Shown here one piece after another: positions 28,684 through 38,468 of a stretch of 64,000 bases of DNA. The translations under genes were made by a program, and so were the position numbers. Below the pieces are notes generated by a model. The model was given only the letters and a program-made list of their open reading frames with translations, searched no databases and had not been told where the DNA came from. Source of the DNA: Gemmatimonadetes bacterium bin94 (GTDB lineage Bacteria; Gemmatimonadota; Gemmatimonadetes; Longimicrobiales; Gaopeijiaceae); contig MPNE01000008.1 of assembly GCA_002238865.1 (NCBI GenBank), forward strand, positions 96,655 through 160,654, read 5' to 3'. Each line of letters begins with the position of its first letter. Position 1 is the first letter of the stretch.

Positions 28684-29046
28684 ATGGCAATTCAGATCGA
28701 CTGGTCGCGTAACAACGGTGTTCTCATCGCGAGGCCGCAGGGGCGCATCTTCAGTTCCAACTCAATGGATTGGCAAAGCGCTCTCGAACGCGGCTCCGAG
28801 CCAGAGGACAAGGCGATGGTCGTCGATTTCGCTCAGGTTCCTTATCTGAGCAGCGCCGGCCTCCGGGTCCTGCTGACGCTCGCGAAACAATTCACGGGAG
28901 CCGGTCACGCATTCGGGATCTGCCAACTCACCCGCAAGGTCCGGAAGGTCGTCGACGCCAGTGGCTTCGACAGGGTGGTCTCCGTGTACGAATCCGAAGC
29001 CGAGGCGGTCGCCGCGATCACAGGAGCCGACGGCGACGGCTCCTGA
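28684..29046 (+). CDS. STAS-domain anti-sigma factor antagonist-like protein
   Basis: 120 residues from ATG 28684, chosen over an upstream ATG at 28642 because the STAS fold starts directly (AIQIDWSRNNGVLIARPQGR). The helix motif YLSSAGLRVLLTLAK carries the Ser that is phosphorylated in SpoIIAA/RsbV proteins. Members relieve anti-sigma kinases in partner-switching regulation. No kinase or phosphatase partner gene is nearby. It lies 23 bases after the epimerase gene on the same strand. Confidence 0.85.
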   Translation: MAIQIDWSRNNGVLIARPQGRIFSSNSMDWQSALERGSEPEDKAMVVDFAQVPYLSSAGLRVLLTLAKQFTGAGHAFGICQLTRKVRKVVDASGFDRVVSVYESEAEAVAAITGADGDGS

Positions 29047-29079
29047 CCGGACAGCGCCGGACAGCGACCCCCGGCAGGC

Positions 29080-29958
29080 TTACACGGGATCCTGGCCACC
29101 GGGCTGCACAACCTCGCCGCCGCTGGCCGCCTTCCAGGCGTCGTAGCGCATCCTGAGCGTCTTCACCGGATTCGCGTTCTCGCCCTCCTGGATGTTCTCG
29201 TCGGTAACATCGATGTAGAGCGAGTATTCGCCGTCGTTGAACGACTCTCCTTCGGGGTCGTCGGACTCTGCGACGAGGATGTAGGCGACAAACGATGTCT
29301 TCCCGTCGCAGGGCACGTGGTCGAGCACCGGTTCCGATTCGCAGGTGCAGCGGCTGTCACCGCCCGCGGCGTCGGCGGCTTCCATCGCGGCCATGACCCG
29401 GTCGGCCATTGTGCCGCCCCCGGTCTTGAAGGCCTCGACCGCGTTGTGCACCACGTCGTCCGACATGAGAATGTTGCCCTGGACCGAGAAGAAGATTCCG
29501 TTCGCCGGGATGCTGTCGGCCACCGCCAGGGAGGCCTGGCCGTTCCCGCTCCCGGAATGGCCCGCGCATCGACCCTGCATGTCCACGATCCCGAATTGGC
29601 GCCGCTCGAAAAGCGAATCGGCCGAGAGCATGTCGATGATCTCCTCCGGCGCGGTCCCCGCTTTCAGTTCGCTGTAGATCAGGCGCTGGTTTTCCCGGGT
29701 GTTGTCCACCCCCGCCTGCGCGGCCGCGACCGCCACGCCCGGCACCACGATGGCCTGGATGTCCATGAGTCCCTTCGCCGGGAATCGCTCGAACCGACCC
29801 TGCGGCACGCACGTCGCGGACGCAATGATCACCTGCCCGGTACGCGTATCGATGGCGACCACGGACCAGGTGGCCGAGACGAGTGTCGGAAGGAGCGCCA
29901 GCAGCAGAAGCGAGCCCAGAAGGCGGCGGGCTTGCCGGACGGGGGAGAAGCGGGTCAT
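29080..29958 (-). CDS. Secreted DUF1028-family protein (Ntn-hydrolase fold)
   Basis: 292 residues from ATG 29958 with GGAGC upstream; the longer frame to 30234 lies over the divergent gene. The signal peptide LLGSLLLLALLPTLVSA is followed by TWSVVAIDTRTGQVIIASATC, the hallmark of DUF1028. Cleavage after VSA would expose Thr as the N-terminal residue, the nucleophile position in Ntn hydrolases. Other motifs are GVAVAAAQAGVDNT, CAGHSGSGNGQASLAV and GNILMSDDVV. A hydrolase role is inferred. Divergent from the Gfo/Idh/MocA gene. Confidence 0.85.
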   Translation of the reverse strand: MTRFSPVRQARRLLGSLLLLALLPTLVSATWSVVAIDTRTGQVIIASATCVPQGRFERFPAKGLMDIQAIVVPGVAVAAAQAGVDNTRENQRLIYSELKAGTAPEEIIDMLSADSLFERRQFGIVDMQGRCAGHSGSGNGQASLAVADSIPANGIFFSVQGNILMSDDVVHNAVEAFKTGGGTMADRVMAAMEAADAAGGDSRCTCESEPVLDHVPCDGKTSFVAYILVAESDDPEGESFNDGEYSLYIDVTDENIQEGENANPVKTLRMRYDAWKAASGGEVVQPGGQDPV

Positions 29959-30043
29959 CGTAAGCTCCGTTGCGCAGAAGTGACGGTTTCGGGTGGTGAG
30001 CCACCAACGTGATCGAGCAACCATCAACGTGGAGACGCCGACC

Positions 30044-31531
30044 GTGTCCGACAAGCTGAGCCGGAGAGATTTCATGGACCGCAGTTCAAAACTTGCCATG
30101 GGAGCGATGATCGTCCCGCGCCATGTTCTGGGTGGTCCGGGATACCAGGCCCCGTCCGACCGTCTGAACCTTGCGATCATCGGCGTGGGCGGGCAGGGCA
30201 CCGAGAACGCCCAGGAGTTCGGGACGGAGCACATCGCCGCGATCTGCGACGTGGACTTCGGCGTGGTGCACCGGCGGGTGCAGGAGCGGCTGGTCGACGG
30301 TGACGGCAGTCCGCGTGAAAAGGGACACCGCTGGCGCGAGCAGTTCCTGCAGGCACGTCAATACACCGACTTTCGCGAACTGCTGGACACCGAACAGGAC
30401 CTGGACGCGGTCCTGATCGCGACCCCCGACCACCTGCACGCGACCATCGCGAAGGCTGCCATGGAGGCGGGCAAGCACGTGTTTGTAGAGAAGCCGCTGA
30501 CGTACACGGTCCACGAGGCACGCGCCCTGGCCGAGATCGCCCAGCAAACGGGGGTCGTGACCCAGATGGGCAACCAGGGTCATTCGGGGGACAGCGCGCG
30601 CCGGATCAACGAGTGGGTGGAGGCGGGCGTGATCGGCGACGTGACAGAGGTGCACATCTGGACGAACCGGCCCATCTGGCCACAGGGGATCCAGCGGCCC
30701 GAGCGGTGGGAGGAAGGGCTCAACGCCGGGTGGTACCAGCAGTGGCACCAGGGTGCGATCCTGTCCCTTGCGGCCGACGTCATGGATGCCGGTTACTCCC
30801 TGCCCAGGGGCATGGACTGGGACAGGTATCTGGGTCCGACGACGAAGGACATCCCCTTCCACCCCGTCTACCACCCCTTCAACTGGCGCGGCTGGGTCGA
30901 TTTCGGGGTAAGCGCCCTGGGCGACATGGGCGCGCACCTCGTGGACCACCCCTACTGGGCGCTCGGCCTGACCTACCCCACGAGCATCGAGGCCACATCG
31001 ACACCCTGGGGCGGCCCGCAGGACGACCCGGATTCCTATCCGCTCGCCATGCGCGCGCGGTACGAGTTCCCCGCACGGGGTTCCATGCCCGCGGTGGACC
31101 TGCACTGGTACGACGGGGGCCTGATGCCGCCGCGGCCGGCGGGACTCCCCGACGACGTCGACCTGAACCGCACCGGCGGCGTGATGTTCGTCGGCGACCG
31201 CGGAATCCTCATGCACGGCACCTACGGGAGGAATCCGCGGCTCTTCCCCGAGTCGCTGACCGCCGACGCGGAAGCGGTCGCGCCCACCTATCCGCGCATC
31301 GAAGACACCCACCAGATGAACTGGGTCAAGGCCTGCAAGGAGGGCGGCGAGGCTTCCTGTCCGTTCGACTATGCATCGCGGCTGACCGAGGTCATGCTGC
31401 TCGGGGTCGTCGCGCTGCGGACCGGCCAGGGGAAGAAGATCTACTACGACGGCGATGCCATGCGCGTGACGAATGTCGAGCAAGCCAACCAATACCTGAC
31501 GCGCGAATACCGGGCTGGGTGGGAGGTGTGA
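30044..31531 (+). CDS. Tat-exported Gfo/Idh/MocA-family oxidoreductase
   Basis: I chose GTG 30044 because GGAG lies 9 bases upstream and the product then starts [20 protein letters not shown], a Tat leader. The 495-residue protein has the Rossmann motif [32 protein letters not shown], the catalytic [12 protein letters not shown] (the EKP lysine) and [11 protein letters not shown]. The C-terminal half ends in [15 protein letters not shown] sequence. Such Planctomycete/Gemmatimonadota-type enzymes oxidise or reduce sugars in the periplasm with a tightly bound NAD(P). Substrate unknown. Its last 88 bases are antisense to the truncated propeller gene. Confidence 0.88.
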   Translation: MSDKLSRRDFMDRSSKLAMGAMIVPRHVLGGPGYQAPSDRLNLAIIGVGGQGTENAQEFGTEHIAAICDVDFGVVHRRVQERLVDGDGSPREKGHRWREQFLQARQYTDFRELLDTEQDLDAVLIATPDHLHATIAKAAMEAGKHVFVEKPLTYTVHEARALAEIAQQTGVVTQMGNQGHSGDSARRINEWVEAGVIGDVTEVHIWTNRPIWPQGIQRPERWEEGLNAGWYQQWHQGAILSLAADVMDAGYSLPRGMDWDRYLGPTTKDIPFHPVYHPFNWRGWVDFGVSALGDMGAHLVDHPYWALGLTYPTSIEATSTPWGGPQDDPDSYPLAMRARYEFPARGSMPAVDLHWYDGGLMPPRPAGLPDDVDLNRTGGVMFVGDRGILMHGTYGRNPRLFPESLTADAEAVAPTYPRIEDTHQMNWVKACKEGGEASCPFDYASRLTEVMLLGVVALRTGQGKKIYYDGDAMRVTNVEQANQYLTREYRAGWEV

Positions 31532-32343
31532 GGGCTCGCGCCGCCCTGCGTTCCGGCAAACGCTCCACGCTCGATCTCGGGAATCCTTCGAAAAGAAGGA
31601 GAAGGAGTGCCGATCGTCCCCACCGAGTCTCCCGCCCCGTTCAGGATCGTCGCCGGATAGAGCAGCGCCGTCATGATGAAGAGTGAATCGCCAGCAACAG
31701 CTACTCCGCCAGCCCCACCGGTCAAACCACCCCAATATGGCTTGTCAGAGATCGGAGATGTCCACCCGCTCCAGGCGATACGGCCATCGACAAACCGATG
31801 ATAGAGTCCCCCTTGGTCGCTCGCTCCGGTCGCCAGTCGTTCCCGGCCGGGCCCATACAACACGATATCCGGTCCAAGTGCGATCACGTCAAACACCGCT
31901 TGATCCGGAATCGGCAACAGGGTGTCCGGTCTCAATCCGCTCGACAGATAGGTCAACCACGGGTTACGCCAACTCGTGACCACGATTCGGCCTGACGCCA
32001 TCTCGGTCACTCCGTCGATTCCCTGGAATTCCCAAGGCCCGCTACCGAATCGGCCGAAAGCCGCCTCCAACTCACCTGTCTCCAGGTAGGTCCGTACCCG
32101 CGGCAAGAGTCGGTCCGCGACGATGAAGCCGCCGTTGCGGCGCTCCTGGAACACGCCAACTTCGGCGATTGAGTCGCTTGGATCTTCCCCGAGTTCAACG
32201 ACCTCTGCCAACTGGAAGACCTCGTCGAAAGGCAGTGACCCAATCGTTGTATTCGGCTCTCCGCAGGACGCGAGGAGCCCGGCGGCCACGACCAGTGTTG
32301 CCGGACTCGGGGTCGGCGCCATGCCGAGACTCCTTGCGGTCAT
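31444..32343 (-). pseudogene. 3'-truncated six-bladed beta-propeller lipoprotein gene
   Basis: The start at ATG 32343 has AAGGA upstream, and the leader ends AAGLLASCGEP (lipobox). Propeller-like repeats follow (GGFIVADRLLPRVRTYLETG, GDSLFIMTALLYPATILNG). The recognisable family sequence stops near IPEIERGAFAGTQGG. The last 30 or so residues are only the antisense reading of the neighbouring oxidoreductase gene. The normal fifth and sixth blades are missing, so the gene looks cut by a rearrangement whose junction lies near 31520-31580. It also appears less GC-rich than its neighbours. A shortened product may still be made. Confidence 0.55.
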
Positions 32344-32571
32344 TGACACGTCCTTGACCTGGAGGTCGTCCCAGAGTCCTTTCGCAATCTCCGCCATTCA
32401 CTTCAAGAACAATTGTCAGGCCGAAAACGTGCAATTCGCTCAAGTGCAGCCAGTCCGGATCCACCCAGGCCCGTGTCTGGCCGCAGCAGGCCCTCTTGCC
32501 CCGGCCCGACACTGACCCCGACTCTGATAAAACAGTTCCCACTCCAGTAACGTGCAATCAGGAAACCCACC

Positions 32572-33705
32572 ATGACCCAGACGCGCCGCCGCTTCCTCGC
32601 CACTTCCGCTGCCGCCGCCGGAGCCGCCGCCCTCACGCCCGGCCAGGCATTTTCCGCTTCGGCCTCCCGCGCCGGCTCACCCTTCGGTAGCGGCGCCCCC
32701 CACCCGGCTCCCGCCCCGACCCCCCGCCCCCTCAGGATCCTCATCCTGGGAGGCACCGGGTTCATCGGTCCGCACATGGTGCGCTACGCCATGTACAGGG
32801 GGCACGAGGTCACGCTCTTCAACCGTGGCCGCACCGCCCCCGAACTCTTCCCCGGCGTGGAGACGCTGATCGGCGACCGTGACGGCCAGCTCGACGCACT
32901 GCGCGGCGGCACCTGGGACGCCGTGATCGACAACAGCGGCTACGTCCCCCGCCATGTGCGCGACTCGGCGGAACTCCTGCGCGACAACGTCGGCCGGTAC
33001 CTTTTCACGTCGACCGGATCGGTCTACAACTTCGACCAGGACGAGCTCACCGAGGACGCCGAGCTCCTGCCCATCGAGGACCCCACGAGCGAAGACGTCA
33101 ACCGCTACTACGGGCCCCTGAAGGTGCTGTGCGAGAACGCCGTCACCGACATCTACAGGGAACGCGGCACCGTCATGCGGCTGCATGTCGTGGCAGGCCC
33201 GGGCGACCCCACCGACCGATTCACCTATTGGCCCGTCCGGATCGACCATGGCGGCGAGATCATCGCGCCGGGGAGCCAGTCCACCCCGGTCCAGTTCATC
33301 GACGTGCGCGACCTTGCCGAGTTCATGGTCCTGTGCCTCGAACGCGACATCGGGGGCACCTACAATACCGCCGGACCCGCGCTCGACCCGACGTCGATGG
33401 CGGAGTTCCTGTACGGCATCCGCGCCATCACCAGCACGCACCTTTCCTTCACCTGGATCGACGAGCAGTTCCTGGTGGACCGGGAAGCCCGCTTCCAGCT
33501 GTGGTATCCGCCCACGGAAGGCGCGATCCGGGGGCTGTCCCGGGTCCGGTCCCACAAGGGTGTTGCGGTGGGGCTCAAGTTCCGGCCGCTGGCGGAGACG
33601 GCGTTCGACACGCTCGAGTGGTCGCTCCCCGAGGAGCGGAGGAACGGTTTCGAGCTCAACCTGGAGCGGGACGCGGGGGTGCTGGAGGCGTGGAAGGCGC
33701 GGTAG
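32572..33705 (+). CDS. Tat-exported NAD-dependent epimerase/dehydratase, copy 2
   Basis: 377 residues from ATG 32572. The Tat leader is TRRRFLATSAAAAGAAALTPG, then an Ala/Pro-rich linker. The NAD motif is LRILILGGTGFIGPHMVRYA, followed by VTLFNRGRTAPELFPGVE, WDAVIDNSGYVPRHVRDSAELL and YYGPLKVLCE with the Y-x-x-x-K pair. It closely parallels copy 1 at 27488 (NRGRT, GDRDG, VIDNSG, TYWPVR, TPVQFIDVRDL). A periplasmic sugar-modifying or sugar-oxidising role is plausible. Convergent with the DUF885 gene, 8 bases apart. Confidence 0.86.
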   Translation: MTQTRRRFLATSAAAAGAAALTPGQAFSASASRAGSPFGSGAPHPAPAPTPRPLRILILGGTGFIGPHMVRYAMYRGHEVTLFNRGRTAPELFPGVETLIGDRDGQLDALRGGTWDAVIDNSGYVPRHVRDSAELLRDNVGRYLFTSTGSVYNFDQDELTEDAELLPIEDPTSEDVNRYYGPLKVLCENAVTDIYRERGTVMRLHVVAGPGDPTDRFTYWPVRIDHGGEIIAPGSQSTPVQFIDVRDLAEFMVLCLERDIGGTYNTAGPALDPTSMAEFLYGIRAITSTHLSFTWIDEQFLVDREARFQLWYPPTEGAIRGLSRVRSHKGVAVGLKFRPLAETAFDTLEWSLPEERRNGFELNLERDAGVLEAWKAR

Positions 33706-33713
33706 CACCCGCC

Positions 33714-35516
33714 CTACAGCGGATCCCCGTAAAACCGCCACGCCGCGCGAAAGTCCCGCGCCGGCACCTCGCCCAGCAGCCGCGCCCGCACCATTTCGAT
33801 CGGCATCCGGCCGCCTTTCAGGATCGTGTCGTGGAAGTCCCGTTCGGACATCCGGCCGCCCACGACCAGCTGCTCGTGCAGCGCCCGGATCTGCAGCCCT
33901 CCCAGCATGTACGCGGCCTGGTACAGGGGCGAATAGCTGCCGTTGAACGACCGGCGCACCTCGGCTGTGGCGTTGGCGGGCTCATGGCCGACGCGGTCGA
34001 CCAGGAAGGCGATCGCCTCGTCAGGGGTCATCTCCCCCAGGTGGAAACTCAGCGAAAAGATGATCCGCGCGGCCCTGTGCATGCGCCAGAAGAGCATCCC
34101 GATCCGGTCCTCGGGCGTCGTCGGGAAGCCCAGGTCCCACAGCCGCATCTCCCAGTAGAGCGCCCACCCCTCGCCCCAGAACGGAGTGCGGAAGAGGTCG
34201 CGGTGCGAGTTGTACCGCTCGGTCATGAACCCCTGCAGGTGGTGGCCGGGAATGAGCTCGTGATGCACCGTCGCGCGCGAGAAGTGGATGTTGTTCCCGC
34301 GCATGCTCATGCGCTTCTCTTCGTGCGTCATCTCGTCGGTCGGGAACGACACCCGGATCACTTCGCCGCCCAGGAAGAACGGGTTCACGCGCTGCCGCTC
34401 CGGCGACATCATCTCCAGCCCCCAGATCTCCTTCGCCAGCGGCGGCACGGTCACCAGATCGCGCGACTCGACAAAGTCAATGGCCTCCCGGGCCAGATCC
34501 ATGACCACCCGAGGCTGTCCTCCGGGGTCCGCGTGCAACGTTTTCACGTACTCCAGCGCGGCCCGCCAGTCGTCCCCGTACCCCAGCTCCCGCGAGGCCT
34601 CCAGCATCCGCTCATCGCACCAGGCGAACTCGCGCTCGGCGATCGCGACCAGCTCCGCGGGCGTGTACGGAATCATGTCGCGGATCAGGTCGGCCGTCAT
34701 TCCGTCGGCACCGATGGGATCGCCCACGATCGGCTCCTCCGCACCCTCCGGCCAGCCGACGACCCGCTCCCGCAGCGACATCAGGTACCGGCCGATGGCG
34801 GCGTCGGCCTGCGCGAAGGGCTGCTTCGCCCACCAGGTGAAGAGAGGATCGTAGCCCTCGTAGTGGCGGTACCACGCGCCCAGCGCCCGTTGGTAGGACT
34901 GAAGGAGCCGCACGGCCCGCAGCCCGGTGATGGGCGTCGGGGTGGGCTGCCCCGCACCGTCCCCCCCAGCCCCCCCGGCGGGCGCGCGGGACTTCCATGC
35001 GCGGTCGGCCTCGTCCACCGCCCCGGCCAGCGCCGCCAGATCCCCCGCGATCTCCTGCCCGTCCACCGCATTGCGGAAGTGCCGGATGTCGAGCAGCGCC
35101 ACGACCTCGTCCGCGAAGGGCAGCAGCGGCAACACCTCGGCGACGAGGCGACCCTCCCGCGCCAGCAGTTCACGCCGGTACCGCACCTCGTTGGTGAGGA
35201 GAACGTGATCGATGCCGCCTTCAAGGTCGTCCGGCGCCACCGTGAGCGCGTCCAGGGCTTCGGACCAGCCCGTGAGGAATTCGCTCATCCGCGTCTGTCG
35301 CGCAGCCGAATGGGGGATGTCCTGCCAGCGTCGCTCCAGCGCGGCCAGGTCGGAGGCGAAGCGGTCGACCACCGGTCCCAGGGATGACCCCTGGAAGGCG
35401 ACGATCCGGTCGAGTGCGGGGGTGCCGGGGGTGGCTTGGGACGCGACGGACGCGGGAGCCAGCGCGGCGGCGACAAGCACTCCAACGGCCAAGGCTGCTG
35501 AACGGCGACAAGACAT
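33714..35516 (-). CDS. DUF885-family secreted metallopeptidase
   Basis: 600 residues from ATG 35516, which has AGGAG 7 bases upstream; the longer frame to 36068 is antisense to the rtcB-like gene. A signal peptide reaches ALAPASVASQ. The zinc site is HHELIPGHHLQGF, the HExxGH motif of DUF885 proteins, with a downstream FWGEGWALYWEMRLWDLGF block supplying a further Glu. Members are predicted carboxypeptidase-like or dipeptidase enzymes. An Ala/Gly-rich insert (RAPAGGAGGDGAGQPTP) occurs near residue 190. A role in periplasmic peptide breakdown is inferred. Confidence 0.88.
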   Translation of the reverse strand: MSCRRSAALAVGVLVAAALAPASVASQATPGTPALDRIVAFQGSSLGPVVDRFASDLAALERRWQDIPHSAARQTRMSEFLTGWSEALDALTVAPDDLEGGIDHVLLTNEVRYRRELLAREGRLVAEVLPLLPFADEVVALLDIRHFRNAVDGQEIAGDLAALAGAVDEADRAWKSRAPAGGAGGDGAGQPTPTPITGLRAVRLLQSYQRALGAWYRHYEGYDPLFTWWAKQPFAQADAAIGRYLMSLRERVVGWPEGAEEPIVGDPIGADGMTADLIRDMIPYTPAELVAIAEREFAWCDERMLEASRELGYGDDWRAALEYVKTLHADPGGQPRVVMDLAREAIDFVESRDLVTVPPLAKEIWGLEMMSPERQRVNPFFLGGEVIRVSFPTDEMTHEEKRMSMRGNNIHFSRATVHHELIPGHHLQGFMTERYNSHRDLFRTPFWGEGWALYWEMRLWDLGFPTTPEDRIGMLFWRMHRAARIIFSLSFHLGEMTPDEAIAFLVDRVGHEPANATAEVRRSFNGSYSPLYQAAYMLGGLQIRALHEQLVVGGRMSERDFHDTILKGGRMPIEMVRARLLGEVPARDFRAAWRFYGDPL

Positions 35517-35627
35517 CCGGCTACTCCTGGGACGAATACGCGAGATCGTTGCGGGCGCGATCAAGCTAGCGCGCCCGGGGCGATCCAGCACTGGACGCGG
35601 GGGTTGGTCTCGGGCAAGGATCACACC

Positions 35628-36837
35628 ATGCAGATATTCGGACAGCACGAGAAGCAGACGCTGGAACAACTGAGCCGGGTCGCGGCGCGGGCCGAACACG
35701 CGGCGCTGATGGCCGACGGCCACTTGGGGTACGTCATGCCGATCGGGGGTGTGGCCGCGTACCCGAATCAGGTGAGCGTGGCGGGTGTCGGCTTCGACAT
35801 CGCCTGCGGCAACGCGGCCATCCGCACCGATCTGCAACTTCACGAACCTCGCCGACCGGTCAGGCGGACTGCGGCGCCACCTGGGGCGGCTGGGCGACGA
35901 GATCCGGCACGGCATCACGTTCGGGATCGGGGGCACCAATCCCTCTCGGGATGCGCCCTCGGACCATCCCCTGTTCGCGGACCCGGCGTGGGGGGCGGTC
36001 CCCGCGCGACACCGCTCCGCTCTCGTGAACAAGGCACGCAAGCAACTGGGAACGGTGGGATCGGGCAACCACTACGTCGACGTCTTCGCCGACGAGCGGG
36101 AGCGCATCTGGGTGGGCGTACACTTCGGGTCCCGGGGTTTCGGCCACACGGTCGCCTCCTCGTTCCTGGCGATCGGGCAGGGTGCCGAGTGGGGCCAGCG
36201 CGTGCCAGAGGCGGAAGTCATCCTCGATCTGGACGCGCCCGCCGGCCACGACTACTGGCAGCTGATGAACCTCGCGGGGCGATACGCCTACGCGGGGAGG
36301 GAATGGGCGGTGCGGAAGGCGGTGGAGATCATCGGCGGGCGCGAAGTGGAACTCGTCCACAACCACCACAACTTTGCCTGGGAGGAGGAGCACTTCGGGC
36401 GGACGTTCGTGGTCGTGCGGAAGGGCGCGACTCCGGCGTTTCCCGGACAGAAGGGGTTCGTGGGCGGCTCGATGGGAGACGACTCGGTGATTCTCGAGGG
36501 AACGGCCGATGCTGCCCCGGACTCACCCGCCGCCGCGCATCAGGCCCGTGCACTCTATTCGACCGTGCACGGCGCGGGGCGCGTGATGAGCCGCACGGCG
36601 GCACGCGGCAAGCGTCATCGCCGTACCGGCAAGGTGCTGAAGCGCGGCAGGGTATCGCGCCGGATGATGAACGACTGGGTGGACAGAAAGGGTGTGGTGC
36701 TTCGCGGGGGCGGGACGGATGAGAGCCCCCACGTGTACCGGCGGCTGCCGGATGTGCTCGCGGCACAGGGAGCGACGGTCAGGGTGCTCCACACGCTGCG
36801 GCCGCTGGTGGTGGTGATGGCGGGGGCGGGTAGATAG
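35628..36837 (+). pseudogene. rtcB: RtcB-like RNA ligase gene with a frameshift
   Basis: From ATG 35628 the frame reads MQIFGQHEKQTLEQL, then DGHLGYVMPIGGVAAYP and VAGVGFDIACGN (metal-site Asp and Cys). Homology then jumps to the +1 frame between about 35835 and 35850, continuing LADRSGGLRRHLGRLGDEI, GSGNHYVDVFADE, VHFGSRGFGH, VHNHHNFAWEEE and HGAGRVMSR. Together they give a near-complete protein of about 402 residues with all recognisable metal and guanylylation motifs. One inserted base (or two lost) separates the halves. RtcB joins 2',3'-cyclic phosphate RNA ends to 5'-OH ends. Either a real pseudogene or an assembly error; nothing suggests programmed frameshifting. Confidence 0.82.
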
Positions 36838-36905
36838 CGCCCGAAGGCGTAGCAGATCGTCGGGCCGACAAAGCCGAACCCGCGCCGGGAGCCGCCAGCG
36901 CCCCC

Positions 36906-38168
36906 CTACCCCCGTATCTCTGCGTCGATGCCCTCCTCGCCTTCCCATTTCGCGACCACCGCCGCCGCACACGAGTCGCTGTAGACGTTGACGGCGGTGC
37001 GGGCCATGTCCAGGGGCCGGTCGATGGAGAGCATCGCGCCCACGATCAGCATCGCCTCGGGATTGTCCCCGATGCCGATCGCGCCGAGGATGATGAAGAT
37101 CACCACCAGGCCGGCGGACGGCACCGCAGCGGCGCCGATCGACGCCAGCAGGGCCGTGAAGACGACGACAACCTGGGTCATGAAGCCGATTTCAGCTCCC
37201 AGGGCCTGCGCGATGAAGAGCGCGCCCACACACTCCATGACCGCGGTTCCGTCCATGTTCACTGTGGCGCCCATCGGCAACGTGAACGAAGACACGCGAT
37301 TGGATACCCCCACCTTTTCCCGCACGGTCGTGAGGGTGACCGGCAGGGTCGCGGCTGAGGAACTGGTCGAGAACGCCACCAGGAGGGGCTCCCGCATGTT
37401 CATCGCGTGTTTCCACGGAGACACGCGTCCCCAGAAGTAGAGCAGGAGAGGCAACGTGATGAAGAAGTGGATGAAGAGGCCCGAACCCAGGGCCATGACG
37501 TACTGAATGAGGTTGCCGAACGAGCGGAGGCCCGTCTCGCCCACCAGCGTGACCATCAGCCCGAAGACACCGAGCGGGAGCAGCTTGATGATGCCCCGCG
37601 TCAGGGCCATCATCGCCTTGAAGAATGCGTCGATCAGGCCGGTGACCTTGGTGCGCGGGCCCTCCGGCAGGGTGGTCACGGCCACGCCGAAGACGATGCA
37701 GAAGAAGATGATCTGCAGCATGTCGCTCGTCGATGCAGCGCCGAGGACGTTGGTGGGAACGATATCCAGGAGCAGGTCGCGGAACGACTCGGGGACCGCA
37801 AGGTCGGGCGGTTCCGCCCCGGTGTCGGTCACCGGATACCCCCGGCCCGGGTTGATGAGGTTGAACAGGATCAGCCCCGTTATTGCGGCCAGGAAGCTCG
37901 ACACCAGGTAGTACGACATCGTCTTGCCGAACATCCGGCCCACCGTGCGCCCGCTCCCCGCGGACGCCACCCCCGATATGATGGAAAACACGACCAACGG
38001 CACGATGATCATCCGCAGGAGCCGCATGAACAGGACGCCCAGCCAGCCAAAGTATTCCGCGAAGAATCCCCCGGAAGGAGTGAGGCCGATGACGACGCCG
38101 ATGACCATCGCGCAGAGTACCTGCCAATGGAGACGTCTGTACCAGGGGAGGTCGGGGTTGTAATCCAT
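36906..38168 (-). CDS. Dicarboxylate/amino acid:cation symporter (DAACS family)
   Basis: 420 residues from ATG 38168. Eight or so hydrophobic segments are visible. Family signatures are VLFMRLLRMIIVPLVVFSII, the Ser-rich hairpin LVAFSTSSSAATLPVTL (HP1), GATVNMDGTAVME (TM7 NMDGT) and AVPSAGLVVIFIILGAIG (HP2 region), then RPLDMARTAVNVYSDSCAAA. These proteins take up glutamate, aspartate or C4-dicarboxylates with Na+ or H+. It converges with the rtcB-like gene and is divergent from the M81 gene. Confidence 0.93.
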   Translation of the reverse strand: MDYNPDLPWYRRLHWQVLCAMVIGVVIGLTPSGGFFAEYFGWLGVLFMRLLRMIIVPLVVFSIISGVASAGSGRTVGRMFGKTMSYYLVSSFLAAITGLILFNLINPGRGYPVTDTGAEPPDLAVPESFRDLLLDIVPTNVLGAASTSDMLQIIFFCIVFGVAVTTLPEGPRTKVTGLIDAFFKAMMALTRGIIKLLPLGVFGLMVTLVGETGLRSFGNLIQYVMALGSGLFIHFFITLPLLLYFWGRVSPWKHAMNMREPLLVAFSTSSSAATLPVTLTTVREKVGVSNRVSSFTLPMGATVNMDGTAVMECVGALFIAQALGAEIGFMTQVVVVFTALLASIGAAAVPSAGLVVIFIILGAIGIGDNPEAMLIVGAMLSIDRPLDMARTAVNVYSDSCAAAVVAKWEGEEGIDAEIRG

Positions 38169-38468
38169 GGAGTCTCTCTCGGAGGGAAGGGTCTGGACAG
38201 GGGTGGCCCAACGGGCTCAAGGTGGTGACCGGGGCCCGGGGTCGTCAAGTTCGGGTCTCTTGTCAGTCAGCGACGGCTTGCAGACGCGAGCCCGGAGGCC
38301 CGAGGGAGATGCACAGGACACGGATCGACGAGATCGCGAGGGGCCCGGCCAAGCTGGAGGAGCCTCACCTGTGGGCCACGGACTCACCGACGAGCACCTT
38401 GTCGCTTTGCGGGACGTCACGGGATAGTGTTACGGCCCCTCGCCACTCCCCTGTACCGAGGTCCTGGA
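38169..38468. other. Divergent intergenic region without recognised gene
   Basis: 300 bases between the symporter start and the M81 gene start. Open frames here have no recognisable protein similarity and no matching ribosome sites. The region presumably holds both divergent promoters, but I see no clear -35/-10 pair. Confidence 0.5.

Noticed and set aside
33129..35387. A 752-codon plus-strand frame across the epimerase and DUF885 genes
   Set aside because: Arg/Pro-rich shadow; both underlying genes are strongly supported.
35835..35850. Programmed ribosomal frameshift in the rtcB-like gene
   Set aside because: No slippery heptamer or downstream structure is evident; a mutation or sequencing error is simpler.
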